This document shows positions 17,066-25,888 of a stretch of DNA of 62,415 bases, one piece after another. The number at the start of each line of letters is the position of its first letter. Position 1 is the first letter of the stretch. This stretch comes from CAYSLU01 sp964431965 (GTDB lineage: Bacteria > Verrucomicrobiota > Kiritimatiellia > CAIKKV01 > CAYSLU01), in contig CAYSLU010000023.1 in the NCBI GenBank assembly GCA_964431965.1, positions 1 through 62,415 on the forward strand, written 5' to 3'. The translations under genes were made by a program, and so were the position numbers. Under the pieces are notes generated by a model, which was given only the letters and a program-made list of their open reading frames with translations, did not search any database and was not told the DNA's origin.

Positions 17066-18825
17066 CGATTGATGCCGTGGCGGTGGAGGTGCCGGCAGGC
17101 GCGACGATCCTGGACGCGGCCCGCAAGGCAGGAATCCGGATCCCCACGCTCTGTCATCTGGAACACGTGCAGTCGATCGGGGCCTGCCGCCTGTGCGTCG
17201 TGGAGGTCGAAGGCGCGAAGACGCTGGTCGCCTCCTGCGTTCAGCCGGCGACGGACGGGATGCAGGTGCGGACGAGCACGCGGCGCGTGCGTGATGCGCG
17301 GCGTATGGTGGCGGAGCTCATCCTGTCCGACCACGACGGCGACTGCCAGACGTGTACCCGAAGCGCCGACTGCGAGTTCCAGTCGGTCCTGGGCGACCTC
17401 GGAATCCGGGGGGTGACGTACCGGGGCGAGAAGAGCCGGAAGCGGGTGGACTCGAGCACGCCCGCGCTGGAGCGCGACACGTCCAAGTGCATCCTCTGCC
17501 GGCGCTGCGTGACGGTGTGCGGGCAGGTGCAGGGGATCGGCGCCATCTTTCCCCAGGGCCGCGGGCTGAAGACGGTGATCGGGCCCGCGTTCAACCACGA
17601 CCTGGCGGACGTCGTGTGCGTCCAGTGCGGCCAGTGTGCGGCGGTCTGCCCGGTGGGGGCCATCGTCGAGAAGGACGACACGGCGAAGGCATGGGCCGCG
17701 CTGGACAGCCCGAATCTGCACGTGGTCGTGCAGACCGCGCCGGCGATTCGCGCGGCGCTGGGCGAGTGCTTCGGGTGCCCGCCCGGCACGCGCGTGACCG
17801 GGAAGATGGTGTCGGCCCTTCGCCGGCTGGGATTCGACGCCGTGTTCGACACGAACTTCGCCGCCGACCTGACGATCATGGAGGAGGGCTCCGAGCTGCT
17901 CGGCCGCCTGAAGGCCGCGCTGGTGGAGAAGCGGAAGGTCGAGCTTCCGATGTTCACGAGCTGCTCGCCGGGGTGGATCAAGTACATGGAGCATCTGCAT
18001 CCCGACCTGCTGCCGAACCTGTCGACGTGCAAGTCGCCGCAGCAGATGTTCGGCGCGATCGCGAAGACGTACTATGCGAAGAAGCTGGGCCGGAAGGCGC
18101 AGGACATCTGTGTCGTCTCGGTCATGCCGTGCACGGCGAAGAAGTTCGAAGCCCAGCGTCCGGAGATGCAGGCGAGCGGGGTTCGGGATGTGGACGTGGT
18201 CTTGACGACCCGGGAACTCGCCCGCATGATCAAGCAGGCTGGCATCGACTTCATGGCGCTTCCGGACGGAGCGATGGACGCGCCCCTGGGGCTCTCGTCG
18301 GGAGCGGCCGACATCTTCGCGAATACGGGTGGCGTGATGGAGGCGGCCCTCCGGACGGCCTACGAGATTGTAACCGGCCGGGCCCTTCCGTTTGCGGGGC
18401 TTCGCGTGACGCCGGTCGAGGGGCTCGACGGCATCAAGGAGGCGGCCCTGGAGCTTTCGGGCACGCTGCCGGAGTGGGGGTTCCTGGAGGGGGTGACCCT
18501 CCGGGTGGGTGTGGCGCACGGACTGGCAAACGCGGGGCGACTGATCGAGCGGGTGCAGTCGGGGCAGGCCCAGTACCATTTCGTCGAGGTTATGACGTGC
18601 CCCGGCGGCTGCATCGGCGGCGGGGGACAGCCGCGGATGACGACGGACGAGACCCGGATGGACCGCATGAGGGCCATCTTCCGGGAGGACGAGGGCAAGC
18701 GGATGCGGAAGTCGCACGAGAATCCGGACGTGCAGCAGCTCTACGCGGAGTTTCTGGGGAAGCCTCTGGGCGAGCGGTCGCACCACCTGCTGCACACGCA
18801 CTACGAGGAGCGAAGCGGGGTCTGA
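17053..18825 (+). CDS. hydA: HydA1: NAD(P)-linked [FeFe]-hydrogenase catalytic subunit
   Basis: A 590-residue M3-type catalytic subunit. N-terminal [2Fe-2S] domain C34, C45, C48, C62; His-ligated [4Fe-4S] motif DHDGDCQTCTRSADC; two [4Fe-4S] clusters (CILCRRCVTVC, CVQCGQCAAVCP). H-cluster motifs: L1 TSCSPGW (C304), L2 MPCTAKKFE (C360), L3 EVMTCPGGCIGGGGQP (C516, C520), and a C-terminal small domain (MRKSHENPDVQQLYAEFLG). L1 has Ser where monomeric enzymes have a second Cys; HydA2 shares this. Start ATG 17053 overlaps hydB1 by 13 bases. Confidence 0.92.
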   Translation: MPKLTIDAVAVEVPAGATILDAARKAGIRIPTLCHLEHVQSIGACRLCVVEVEGAKTLVASCVQPATDGMQVRTSTRRVRDARRMVAELILSDHDGDCQTCTRSADCEFQSVLGDLGIRGVTYRGEKSRKRVDSSTPALERDTSKCILCRRCVTVCGQVQGIGAIFPQGRGLKTVIGPAFNHDLADVVCVQCGQCAAVCPVGAIVEKDDTAKAWAALDSPNLHVVVQTAPAIRAALGECFGCPPGTRVTGKMVSALRRLGFDAVFDTNFAADLTIMEEGSELLGRLKAALVEKRKVELPMFTSCSPGWIKYMEHLHPDLLPNLSTCKSPQQMFGAIAKTYYAKKLGRKAQDICVVSVMPCTAKKFEAQRPEMQASGVRDVDVVLTTRELARMIKQAGIDFMALPDGAMDAPLGLSSGAADIFANTGGVMEAALRTAYEIVTGRALPFAGLRVTPVEGLDGIKEAALELSGTLPEWGFLEGVTLRVGVAHGLANAGRLIERVQSGQAQYHFVEVMTCPGGCIGGGGQPRMTTDETRMDRMRAIFREDEGKRMRKSHENPDVQQLYAEFLGKPLGERSHHLLHTHYEERSGV

Positions 18826-18838
18826 GCCTGATCCAAGC

Positions 18839-19213
18839 GTGATTCACATGGAAAATCATCGACTGGTGTTGCCGGAGCACTTGAACCACTTCGGCTATCT
18901 CTTTGGTGGCCACCTGCTGAAATGGGTCGACGAGTGTGCGTGGATCGCCGCCACCCTGGACTTCCCGGGCTGCAGTCTGGTCACCGTGGCGATGGACAAG
19001 GTGGAGTTCAAGCGCAGCGTTCGCGAGGGGACCATCCTGCGCTTCGCCGTGGACCGCTGCCGCGTCGGCCGGACGTCCGTCCAGTACGCGGTGGCCGTGT
19101 TCCGCGACGTGGGTGATGGCGCGCAGCCCCTGCCGGTCTTCTCCACCCATGTGACGCTCGTCCACGTCGATGCCAACGGCGCCAAGCAGCCGCTGCCGGC
19201 CAGCGGCGGGTAG
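18839..19213 (+). CDS. acyl-CoA thioesterase (hotdog fold, YciA/BFIT type)
   Basis: A 124-residue single-hotdog thioesterase: HLNHFGYLFGGHLLKWVDEC carries the NxxGxxxGG-type active-site region with an Asp on the central helix, and VAMDKVEFKRSVREG follows. Such enzymes hydrolyse acyl-CoA. GTG at 18839 or ATG at 18848; neither has a clear Shine-Dalgarno. It lies 13 bases after hydA1 and before the Rex operator, so it is the last gene of the first unit; its link to hydrogen metabolism is unclear. Confidence 0.82.
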   Translation: MIHMENHRLVLPEHLNHFGYLFGGHLLKWVDECAWIAATLDFPGCSLVTVAMDKVEFKRSVREGTILRFAVDRCRVGRTSVQYAVAVFRDVGDGAQPLPVFSTHVTLVHVDANGAKQPLPASGG

Positions 19214-19297
19214 CCTCGGAGCCGGACGGGCAAGGCCGATGCCCGAGACGGGGAGCGCCTCCTTCCCAGTTGCCCGGACCCGCGGGCGTCCGCCTAT

Positions 19298-19315
19298 TCG
19301 TGAAAGATTTGACAA
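19298..19315 (+). promoter_or_regulatory. Rex operator
   Basis: TCGTGAAAGATTTGACAA is an 18-bp imperfect palindrome matching 14 of 16 specified positions of the Rex consensus TTGTGAAANNTTTCACAA. It is in the 184-bp gap before the histidine kinase gene and lies 5 nt upstream of a -35 element. rex itself is 8 kb upstream on the same strand. Confidence 0.75.
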
Positions 19316-19320
19316 TTCAA

Positions 19321-19349
19321 TTGACTCCCCGCGTCCCGGGACGGATCAT
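19321..19349 (+). promoter_or_regulatory. promoter of the second hydrogenase unit
   Basis: TTGACT (19321-19326), 17-nt spacer, GATCAT (19344-19349). The -10 is imperfect (4 of 6). The Rex operator abuts the -35, which would let Rex block polymerase. Confidence 0.45.
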
Positions 19350-19397
19350 ACTGGTTCACGGGCTGGCGCGTCGGGGTGCCGGCCGGGACGTCGGACC

Positions 19398-21353
19398 ATG
19401 CTGAGAACCAGGCTATTCATCGGATTTGCAGCGCTCGCGCTGGTCGTGAGCGCGCTGGCTGCCGTGCTGGGCGTGCGCATGATCCGAACCCGGGTCGTGG
19501 AGGAGGCCCAGACGAGGGTGACGCTCGACCTGAGCAGCGCCTGGGCGGTCGTTCGCTTCAAGCAGGAGCGGATCGGGACGATCCTCGAGCTCGTCGCGCA
19601 CAAGAAGCTCATCGTCGATGCGTGCAGCGGCAAGCAGTGGGAGAGCGCGGAGGTCCAAAGCCGGCTGGCTCTGACGCGGGCCGACTTTGGGCTGGACTTC
19701 ATGGGGCTCGTGGCGCCGGATGGTCGCGTGGTGATGCGGGCGGCGGCGCCATACCGGACCGGGGACTACCGGTCGGCGGATCCCGCGGTGGCGAAGGCGC
19801 TACGCGGCGAGAGCGCGCTGGGGATGGAGCTGCTGTCGCCGGCCGACCTCGCGGCCGAGGCGGACGGACTGGTGGAGCGCGCGCTGCTGGAGCTCACGGA
19901 AACGCCCCGGTCGCGTCCCCGGGCGAAGTCCGAGGAGGCCCGCGGGATGGTGATGATCGGGGCCGAGCCGGTTCGCGAGGGCGGAGTGGTGCTCGGCGTG
20001 GTCTACGGCGGCGTCCTGATGAACCGAAACGCCGATCTGGTCGACAGCATCCGGGGCATCGTTTTCCGCGGCGCGGAGCACGGGGGGCCCTCGATCGGCA
20101 CGGTCACCGCGTTCCTCGACGACTGCCGGATCGCGACCACCGTACGCCTGAAGAACGGGAACCGCGCGCTCGGAACGCAGGCGTCCAAGGAGGTTGCAGA
20201 CCGGGTTCTGGACAACGGCGGCTCTTGGGTGGGCCGGGCGTTCGTGGTGAACGACTGGTATCTGACGGCCTACGAGCCGATCCGCGACATCGGGGGGCGG
20301 GTGATCGGAATGCTCTACGTCGGGATCCTGGAACGGCCATTCCGGGAAATGGGGCGCACGCTGCTGAACCGGTATGCCGGGCTGATGGTGTTTGCCCTAG
20401 CGGCGGCTCTGGCGTTGGCTTTCGTGATTTCCGGCCGGCTGTCCGACCCGATCCACCGGCTGGCCGTCGCCATGCAGCAGATGCGGCAGGGGCAGCGGCC
20501 GCCGCCGGTCCCGGTTCGGGCGAGCTGCTCCGAGGCGGAGAGTCTGGTCGTGGCGTTCAACGCGATGAGCGAGGCACTGGCCGATCGGGAGGCGAGCCTG
20601 ACCGAGGCCAACGGCAAGCTGGAGCGGGCGAACGCGAGCCTGACGGGACTGAACACGAGCTACATGGAGACGCTGGGTTTCGTGTCGCACGAGCTCAAGA
20701 GCCCCCTCGCCACGATGATGAACTACGTCTACCTGCTGAAGGGTGAGAGAATCGGCTCGCTCACCGACAAGCAGCGCAAGGCGGTGACCGTGCTTGACGC
20801 CACGCTGAAGCGCCTCGTGGAGATGGCGCGGCACTATCTGAATCTCTCTCGGATCGAGAGCGGCGAGTGGCAGCCGCGTCTGGGGCGGGTGGCCGTGTCA
20901 GAGGACGTGCTGCGCCCGATCCTGGAGGCGGCCCAGCCGGAAGTGGACGCGCGGGGGATGAGGGTGGACAATCGGGTGGGCGGGGACGTCTTTCTCCGGG
21001 CGGACCCCCATATGGTGCGGGAGATCTTCGAGAACCTGATGAGCAATGCGATCAAGTACGGCCGGAACGGCGGGGCGATCGCGCTGACGGCTTCGAGGCG
21101 GGACGGGTGGTGGGTGTTTGGTGTGCGAAATGAGGGAACCGGCATTCCGGCGGATCGGCTGGCCTCCATCTTCGGGAAGTTCTCGCGCCTCGGGTCGGCA
21201 GCCGGCGACGCGCCGGCCGGGACCGGGCTCGGGCTCTTCATCACGCGCCACATCGTGGAGGCACACGGCGGCCGGATCGAGGCGCGCTCGGCGCCGGGCG
21301 AATGGGCGGAATTCGAGTTCACCTTGCCGGTGGACCGGGAGGGACAGCAGTAG
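19398..21353 (+). CDS. membrane sensor histidine kinase in hydrogenase locus
   Basis: A 651-residue sensor kinase. TM1 about residues 6-28; a large extracytoplasmic sensor of about 290 residues with double-Cache-like features (VRFKQERIGTILELVAHKK, DFMGLVAPDGRVVMRA, and near the end DWYLTAYEPIRDIGGRVIGM); TM2 about 325-346; HAMP; a short coiled coil (LTEANGKLERANASLTGLN); HisKA with His431 in FVSHELKSPLA; HATPase with Asn550 in EIFENLMSNAIKYG and GTGLGLFITRHIVEAHGG. ATG 19398 is preferred because it places TM1 at the N-terminus. Its stop is immediately followed by the hydB2 ATG. The probable partner is the response regulator at 25889. Confidence 0.9.
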   Translation: MLRTRLFIGFAALALVVSALAAVLGVRMIRTRVVEEAQTRVTLDLSSAWAVVRFKQERIGTILELVAHKKLIVDACSGKQWESAEVQSRLALTRADFGLDFMGLVAPDGRVVMRAAAPYRTGDYRSADPAVAKALRGESALGMELLSPADLAAEADGLVERALLELTETPRSRPRAKSEEARGMVMIGAEPVREGGVVLGVVYGGVLMNRNADLVDSIRGIVFRGAEHGGPSIGTVTAFLDDCRIATTVRLKNGNRALGTQASKEVADRVLDNGGSWVGRAFVVNDWYLTAYEPIRDIGGRVIGMLYVGILERPFREMGRTLLNRYAGLMVFALAAALALAFVISGRLSDPIHRLAVAMQQMRQGQRPPPVPVRASCSEAESLVVAFNAMSEALADREASLTEANGKLERANASLTGLNTSYMETLGFVSHELKSPLATMMNYVYLLKGERIGSLTDKQRKAVTVLDATLKRLVEMARHYLNLSRIESGEWQPRLGRVAVSEDVLRPILEAAQPEVDARGMRVDNRVGGDVFLRADPHMVREIFENLMSNAIKYGRNGGAIALTASRRDGWWVFGVRNEGTGIPADRLASIFGKFSRLGSAAGDAPAGTGLGLFITRHIVEAHGGRIEARSAPGEWAEFEFTLPVDREGQQ

Positions 21354-23522
21354 ATGACAACGCCGATGGATCGACTATCCGAAATGCGGCGCCAAGCCGT
21401 GGAGCGCGTCTTCGACCTGAAGTTCAAGGCGGGCGTCCGGATCACGGTGGGCTCGGCGACGTGCGAGAACGCCGCGGGGGCGGCCGCGGTGAACGACCGG
21501 TTCGCCGAACTGATCCGGAAGAGCGGCCGGGCGAAGGAGATCGCGCTGGGGCGAGTCGGGTGCACCGGCCGGTGCGACATGGAGCCGGTTGTGACCGTGC
21601 TCCGCGCGGGCGAGATGCCGGCGAAGTACGTGCATGTGACGCCCGAGCTGGCGGAGAAGATCTTCGAGTCGCACGCGCTCAACGGCAAGGCGGTCGAGCG
21701 GTACACGATGGAGTACCGGGCCGGCGCGCCCAACGCCAAGCGGGTGGTCAGCGTCTGCGGCGGCGCCAAGTGCCTGAAGGGCGAGTCCGGGGTCGTGAAG
21801 TCCGCGTTCCTCACAGAGCTGGAGCGGCATGGCCTGTCGCAGCAGGTGGCCGTGACGATGTCGGCCTGCCACGGACTGTGCGACTGCGGGCCGGTGGCCT
21901 ACGTCTACCCCGACAACGTGATGTACCAGAAGCTGACTCCGGCGATTGTCGGGCAGATCGTTTCGGAGCACTTCGTGCAGAACCACCAGCTGGCGGAGCA
22001 CATGTGGACCGGCCAGCGCCTGGCGAATCGCTTTTTCCCGATCTTCGGGGACGTTCACTTCTTCGGCAAGCAGCTCCGGCTGACGCTGCGCAACTGCGGC
22101 GTGATCGATCCGGAGAGCATCTACGAGTACCTGGCCGTCCGGGGGTACGAAGCCATCGCCCAGGTGCTGACGGAGCTGACGCCCCGGGACGTGATCGAGC
22201 GGATGACGCGCTCGGGCCTACGCGGCCGGGGCGGAGCCGGATTCCCGACCGGGCTGAAGTGGAAGATCGCGGCCGACCAGGCGAGCGAGGAGAAGTTCAT
22301 CATCTGCAACGCGGACGAGGGGGACCCCGGCGCGTTCATGGACCGCAGCACGATCGAGGGCGATCCGCACACGGTGCTCGAGGGGATGATGATCGCCGGG
22401 TACGCCATCGGCGCCCGCAAGGGGTACGTGTACATCCGGGCCGAGTACCCGCTGGCGGTGCAGCGCCTCGAAAAGGCGATCGAGATCGCCCGGGCGGCCG
22501 GGTTCCTCGGCCGGAACATCTTCGGGTCGCCCATCGATTTCGACATCGAGCTGCGGCTCGGCGCCGGCGCCTTCGTCTGCGGCGAGGAAACGGCGATGAT
22601 CAAGTCGATCGAGGGAGAGCGCGGGATGCCGCGGCCGCGCCCCCCGTATCCGACGGTTCAGGGTCTGTGGGGTAAGCCGACGGTCATCAACAACGTCGAA
22701 ACGCTGGCGAACGTTCCCGTCGTCATCCTCGACGGCGCCGAGTGGTTCCGCACGCTCGGCACGGAGACAAGCAAGGGGACGAAGGTGTTCGCCCTGGCGG
22801 GGAAGGTGAACAATACCGGGCTCGTCGAGGTGCCGATGGGGACGACGCTGCGCGACGTCGTCTACGACGTGGGCGGCGGTATCAAGGACGGCAAGGGGTT
22901 CAAGGCCGTGCAGACCGGCGGCCCGGCGGGCGGCTGTCTGCCGGCGTCCGCGCTGGACACGCCCGTGGACTACGAATCCCTGTCGGCGGCGGGAAGCATC
23001 ATGGGCAGCGGCGGGATGATCGTCATGGACGAGGACTCCTGCATGGTCGACGTGGCGCGCTTCTTCCTCGAGTTCACGATGGACGAGTCGTGCGGCAAGT
23101 GCGTGCCGTGCCGCGAAGGCACGAAGCGCATGCTGGAGCTGCTGACGAAGATCGCGTCGGGCCAGGCGGTCGATGCCGATCTCGACAAGCTGCAGCGGCT
23201 GGCCGACACGATCCGGCGCACGTCGCTGTGCGGCCTCGGGCAGTGCGCACCGAACCCGGTGATCAGCACGATCCGCTACTTCCGGAGCGAGTACGAGGCG
23301 CACATCCGGGAGAAGCGGTGCCCGGCGGGCGTGTGCGCGGCGCTGGTGACGTATGCGATCATTCCGGAGAAGTGCGTAGGGTGTGGCGCATGCCGGCGCA
23401 AGTGTCCGGTACACTGCATCGCGGGCAAGCCGAAGGAGGTCCACGCGATCGACCCGGCGGCCTGCGTGAAGTGCGGGAACTGTTTCAAGGTCTGCAAGTT
23501 CGGCGCGGTCAAGAGGACGTAG
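21354..23522 (+). CDS. hydB: HydB2: NuoF-type subunit with C-terminal 2[4Fe-4S] domain
   Basis: A 722-residue HydB. It begins with two [2Fe-2S]-type segments (SATCENAAG with GCTGRCDMEP; VSVCGGAKCLKG with SACHGLCDCGP), then the NuoF core (SGLRGRGGAGFPTGLKW, CNADEGDPGAFMDR), SLBB and CGKCVPCREGTKRM, and ends with a two-cluster ferredoxin domain (CVGCGACRRKCP, CVKCGNCFKVCK, about residues 673-720). This is the usual flavin subunit of HydABC bifurcating hydrogenases, where the flavin passes electrons between NADH, ferredoxin and HydA. ATG follows the kinase stop with no gap. Paralogue of HydB1 apart from both ends. Confidence 0.94.
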   Translation: MTTPMDRLSEMRRQAVERVFDLKFKAGVRITVGSATCENAAGAAAVNDRFAELIRKSGRAKEIALGRVGCTGRCDMEPVVTVLRAGEMPAKYVHVTPELAEKIFESHALNGKAVERYTMEYRAGAPNAKRVVSVCGGAKCLKGESGVVKSAFLTELERHGLSQQVAVTMSACHGLCDCGPVAYVYPDNVMYQKLTPAIVGQIVSEHFVQNHQLAEHMWTGQRLANRFFPIFGDVHFFGKQLRLTLRNCGVIDPESIYEYLAVRGYEAIAQVLTELTPRDVIERMTRSGLRGRGGAGFPTGLKWKIAADQASEEKFIICNADEGDPGAFMDRSTIEGDPHTVLEGMMIAGYAIGARKGYVYIRAEYPLAVQRLEKAIEIARAAGFLGRNIFGSPIDFDIELRLGAGAFVCGEETAMIKSIEGERGMPRPRPPYPTVQGLWGKPTVINNVETLANVPVVILDGAEWFRTLGTETSKGTKVFALAGKVNNTGLVEVPMGTTLRDVVYDVGGGIKDGKGFKAVQTGGPAGGCLPASALDTPVDYESLSAAGSIMGSGGMIVMDEDSCMVDVARFFLEFTMDESCGKCVPCREGTKRMLELLTKIASGQAVDADLDKLQRLADTIRRTSLCGLGQCAPNPVISTIRYFRSEYEAHIREKRCPAGVCAALVTYAIIPEKCVGCGACRRKCPVHCIAGKPKEVHAIDPAACVKCGNCFKVCKFGAVKRT

Positions 23523-23527
23523 AGACG

Positions 23528-25288
23528 ATGACAGACAGGCAGAAGACTCTGACGATCGACGGGATCCGCGTGACCGTGGCCGAGGGGGCGACGGTCATGG
23601 AGGCGGCGGACTCCATCAACATACGGATTCCGCGGCTATGCCATCACCCCAGCCTGAGCATCCTCGGCGCGTGCCGGGTGTGCATTGTGGAGGTGGAGGG
23701 CCAGCGGAACCCCGTGGCCTCGTGCGCTTTCCCCGCCGAGGAAGGGATGAAGGTCCGGACATCCTCCCCGCTCCTGCGGCGGCTGCGCCGCGACGTGGTG
23801 GAACTGATCTTGGACAACCATCCCAAAGACTGCCAGACGTGCCACCGCAACCAGAACTGCGAGCTCCAGCGCCTGTGCTTCGAGCTCGGCATACGGGAGC
23901 GGCTGTTCGAGGGCGAGCGCAAGCACTGCGAGAAGGACGACTCGGCGCCATCCGTGACCCGCGACCCCGAGAAGTGCATCCTGTGCGGGCGGTGTGTGCG
24001 GGTGTGCTCGGAAGTGCAGGGCGTGCACAACCTGTCCCAGATCGGACGCGGCTTCCACATTACGGTGGCGCCGGCGCACGGCATGAACATGATGGACTCC
24101 GTGTGCGTGCACTGCGGGCAGTGCGCCAACGTGTGTCCGACCGCCGCGATCGTCGAGAAGGACAGCACGGACGAGGTGCTCGAGGCGCTCTCCGACCCGG
24201 AGCGGTACGTGGTCGTGCAGACCGCACCCGCGATCCGCGCGACGGTGGGCGAGGGCTTCGGCCTGAAGCCGGGCACTCCGGCCACGGGCCAGCTCGTCTC
24301 GGCGCTGCGCCTGGCGGGGTTCCGGCAGGTGTTTGACACGAACGTCGGGGCGGACCTCACGATCATGGAGGAGTCCCACGAGTTCATCCGGCGGCTGCAG
24401 ACGGGCCAGAACCTGCCGCTCATCACGTCCTGCTCGCCGGGGTGGATCAACTTCATGGAGCACTTCTATCCGGAGCTGATCCCGAACGCATCGACGTGCA
24501 AGTCGCCGATGAGCATGCTGTCGGCCCTGATCAAGACCCATTTCGCGGCGCAGCGGCAGATTGACCCGAAGAAGATCTACGTGGTGGGGGTCATGCCGTG
24601 CACGGCCAAGAAGTTTGAGTCGCGTCGCCCGGAGCACCAGGCGCCCTGGGGCGCCCCGTACACGGACGCGGTCCTGACCACGCGCGAGCTGATCTGGCTG
24701 CTGAAGTGCCTCGGGATCGACTTTCGGGATCTGGGGGATGGAGGCTTCGACTCGCCGCTCGGCGAGTCGAGCGGCGCCGCGGACATATTCGGGACGACGG
24801 GCGGAGTGATGGAGGCGGCGCTCCGGACGGCGTACGAGACGATAACGGGGCAGGAGCCGGCCTGTCTCGACTTCACCGAGGTGCGTGGGGTGCAGGGGGT
24901 GAAGGAGGCGACGATCGCCATCGACGGCAAGTCCGTGAACGTGGCGGTGTCCAACGGGCTTCAGAACGCGAAGCGCCTGCTGGACCGGATCGTGCACGGG
25001 GAGAAGCCGTACCACCTCGTCGAGGTGATGGCCTGCCCCGGCGGATGCATCGGGGGAGGCGGGCAGCCGTACCCGCCACCGGAGATGCACCTGCTGGCGC
25101 CGGAGCTGCTGCAGATGCGCGCGCAGGCGCTGTATGCGATCGACCGGGGCAAGAAGATGCGAAAGTCGCACGAGAACCCCGAGATCCAGCGGCTTTACCG
25201 TGAGTTTCTGGGCTCGCCCAACAGCGCGAAGGCGCACGAGATCCTGCACACGCACTACGAACCCAAGCTGCCGCGAGGTATCAAGTGA
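23528..25288 (+). CDS. hydA: HydA2: [FeFe]-hydrogenase catalytic subunit
   Basis: A 586-residue paralogue of HydA1 with the same domain order: N-terminal [2Fe-2S] (CHHPSLSILGACRVC), His-ligated cluster NHPKDCQTCHRNQNC, two [4Fe-4S] sites (CILCGRCVRVC, CVHCGQCANVCP), and the H-cluster motifs L1 TSCSPGW (C302), L2 MPCTAKKFE (C358), L3 EVMACPGGCIGGGGQP (C503, C507). Starts 5 bases after hydB2 and overlaps hydC2 by 4 bases. It should produce or oxidise H2 in the HydA2-B2-C2 complex. Confidence 0.94.
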   Translation: MTDRQKTLTIDGIRVTVAEGATVMEAADSINIRIPRLCHHPSLSILGACRVCIVEVEGQRNPVASCAFPAEEGMKVRTSSPLLRRLRRDVVELILDNHPKDCQTCHRNQNCELQRLCFELGIRERLFEGERKHCEKDDSAPSVTRDPEKCILCGRCVRVCSEVQGVHNLSQIGRGFHITVAPAHGMNMMDSVCVHCGQCANVCPTAAIVEKDSTDEVLEALSDPERYVVVQTAPAIRATVGEGFGLKPGTPATGQLVSALRLAGFRQVFDTNVGADLTIMEESHEFIRRLQTGQNLPLITSCSPGWINFMEHFYPELIPNASTCKSPMSMLSALIKTHFAAQRQIDPKKIYVVGVMPCTAKKFESRRPEHQAPWGAPYTDAVLTTRELIWLLKCLGIDFRDLGDGGFDSPLGESSGAADIFGTTGGVMEAALRTAYETITGQEPACLDFTEVRGVQGVKEATIAIDGKSVNVAVSNGLQNAKRLLDRIVHGEKPYHLVEVMACPGGCIGGGGQPYPPPEMHLLAPELLQMRAQALYAIDRGKKMRKSHENPEIQRLYREFLGSPNSAKAHEILHTHYEPKLPRGIK

Positions 25289-25815
25289 AAACCGCTGCCA
25301 AAGACCAGAAGCGCCCGAGCGTGAAGACGGACCTTCCGGAGGACATTCTCCGGTTCATCGAGCAGTGCCGCCTCTCGCCCCGGCCCGAGAGCTACCTGAT
25401 CTCCGTGCTGCAGAAGATTCAGGTGCACTACGGGCACCTGACTCGCGAGCGGCTCGATGCGGTCTCGCACCTCATGCAGATCCCGACGGCCAAGGTGTCC
25501 GGCGTGGCCACGTTCTACCACTTCTTTTCCTTCGTCCCCAAGGGGCGACACCGGGTCACGGTCTGCATGGGGACCGCCTGCTACGTGAAGGGCGGGGGAC
25601 AGATTCTGGAGCGGCTGAAGGAATGGCTTCGGGTGGAAGTGGGGCATACGACGGCGGACGGGGCGTTCTCGCTGGATGCGGCCCGCTGCCTGGGATCCTG
25701 CGCGCTGGCGCCCGTCCTGGTGGTCGATGAGAAGGTCTACGGGAGCGTCACGCAGGAGCAGGTCCCGGTCATTCTGGCGGAGTATGGCTTTGACGCCAAG
25801 GCCCAGGCGGTCTAA
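25285..25815 (+). CDS. hydC: HydC2: NuoE-like [2Fe-2S] subunit
   Basis: A 176-residue NuoE-like protein, ligands C94 and C99 (VCMGTACYVKGG), C135 and C139 (RCLGSCALAP), the same spacing as HydC1. GTG start overlapping the hydA2 stop (GTGA). Gene order here is B-A-C, whereas the first module is C-(Fd)-B-A, so the modules are not a simple tandem duplication. Confidence 0.93.
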   Translation: MKTAAKDQKRPSVKTDLPEDILRFIEQCRLSPRPESYLISVLQKIQVHYGHLTRERLDAVSHLMQIPTAKVSGVATFYHFFSFVPKGRHRVTVCMGTACYVKGGGQILERLKEWLRVEVGHTTADGAFSLDAARCLGSCALAPVLVVDEKVYGSVTQEQVPVILAEYGFDAKAQAV

Positions 25816-25888
25816 CTTCACGATGCGGTCCGGCCAGCGCGGCGCGCGGGGGCGCTCGGCGCGGGGACCGGCCCGGGAGGTTCGATTC

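Noticed and set aside
17017..18801. 594-codon minus-strand open frame
   Set aside because: Antisense to hydA1; Arg/His/Ala-rich, no domain.
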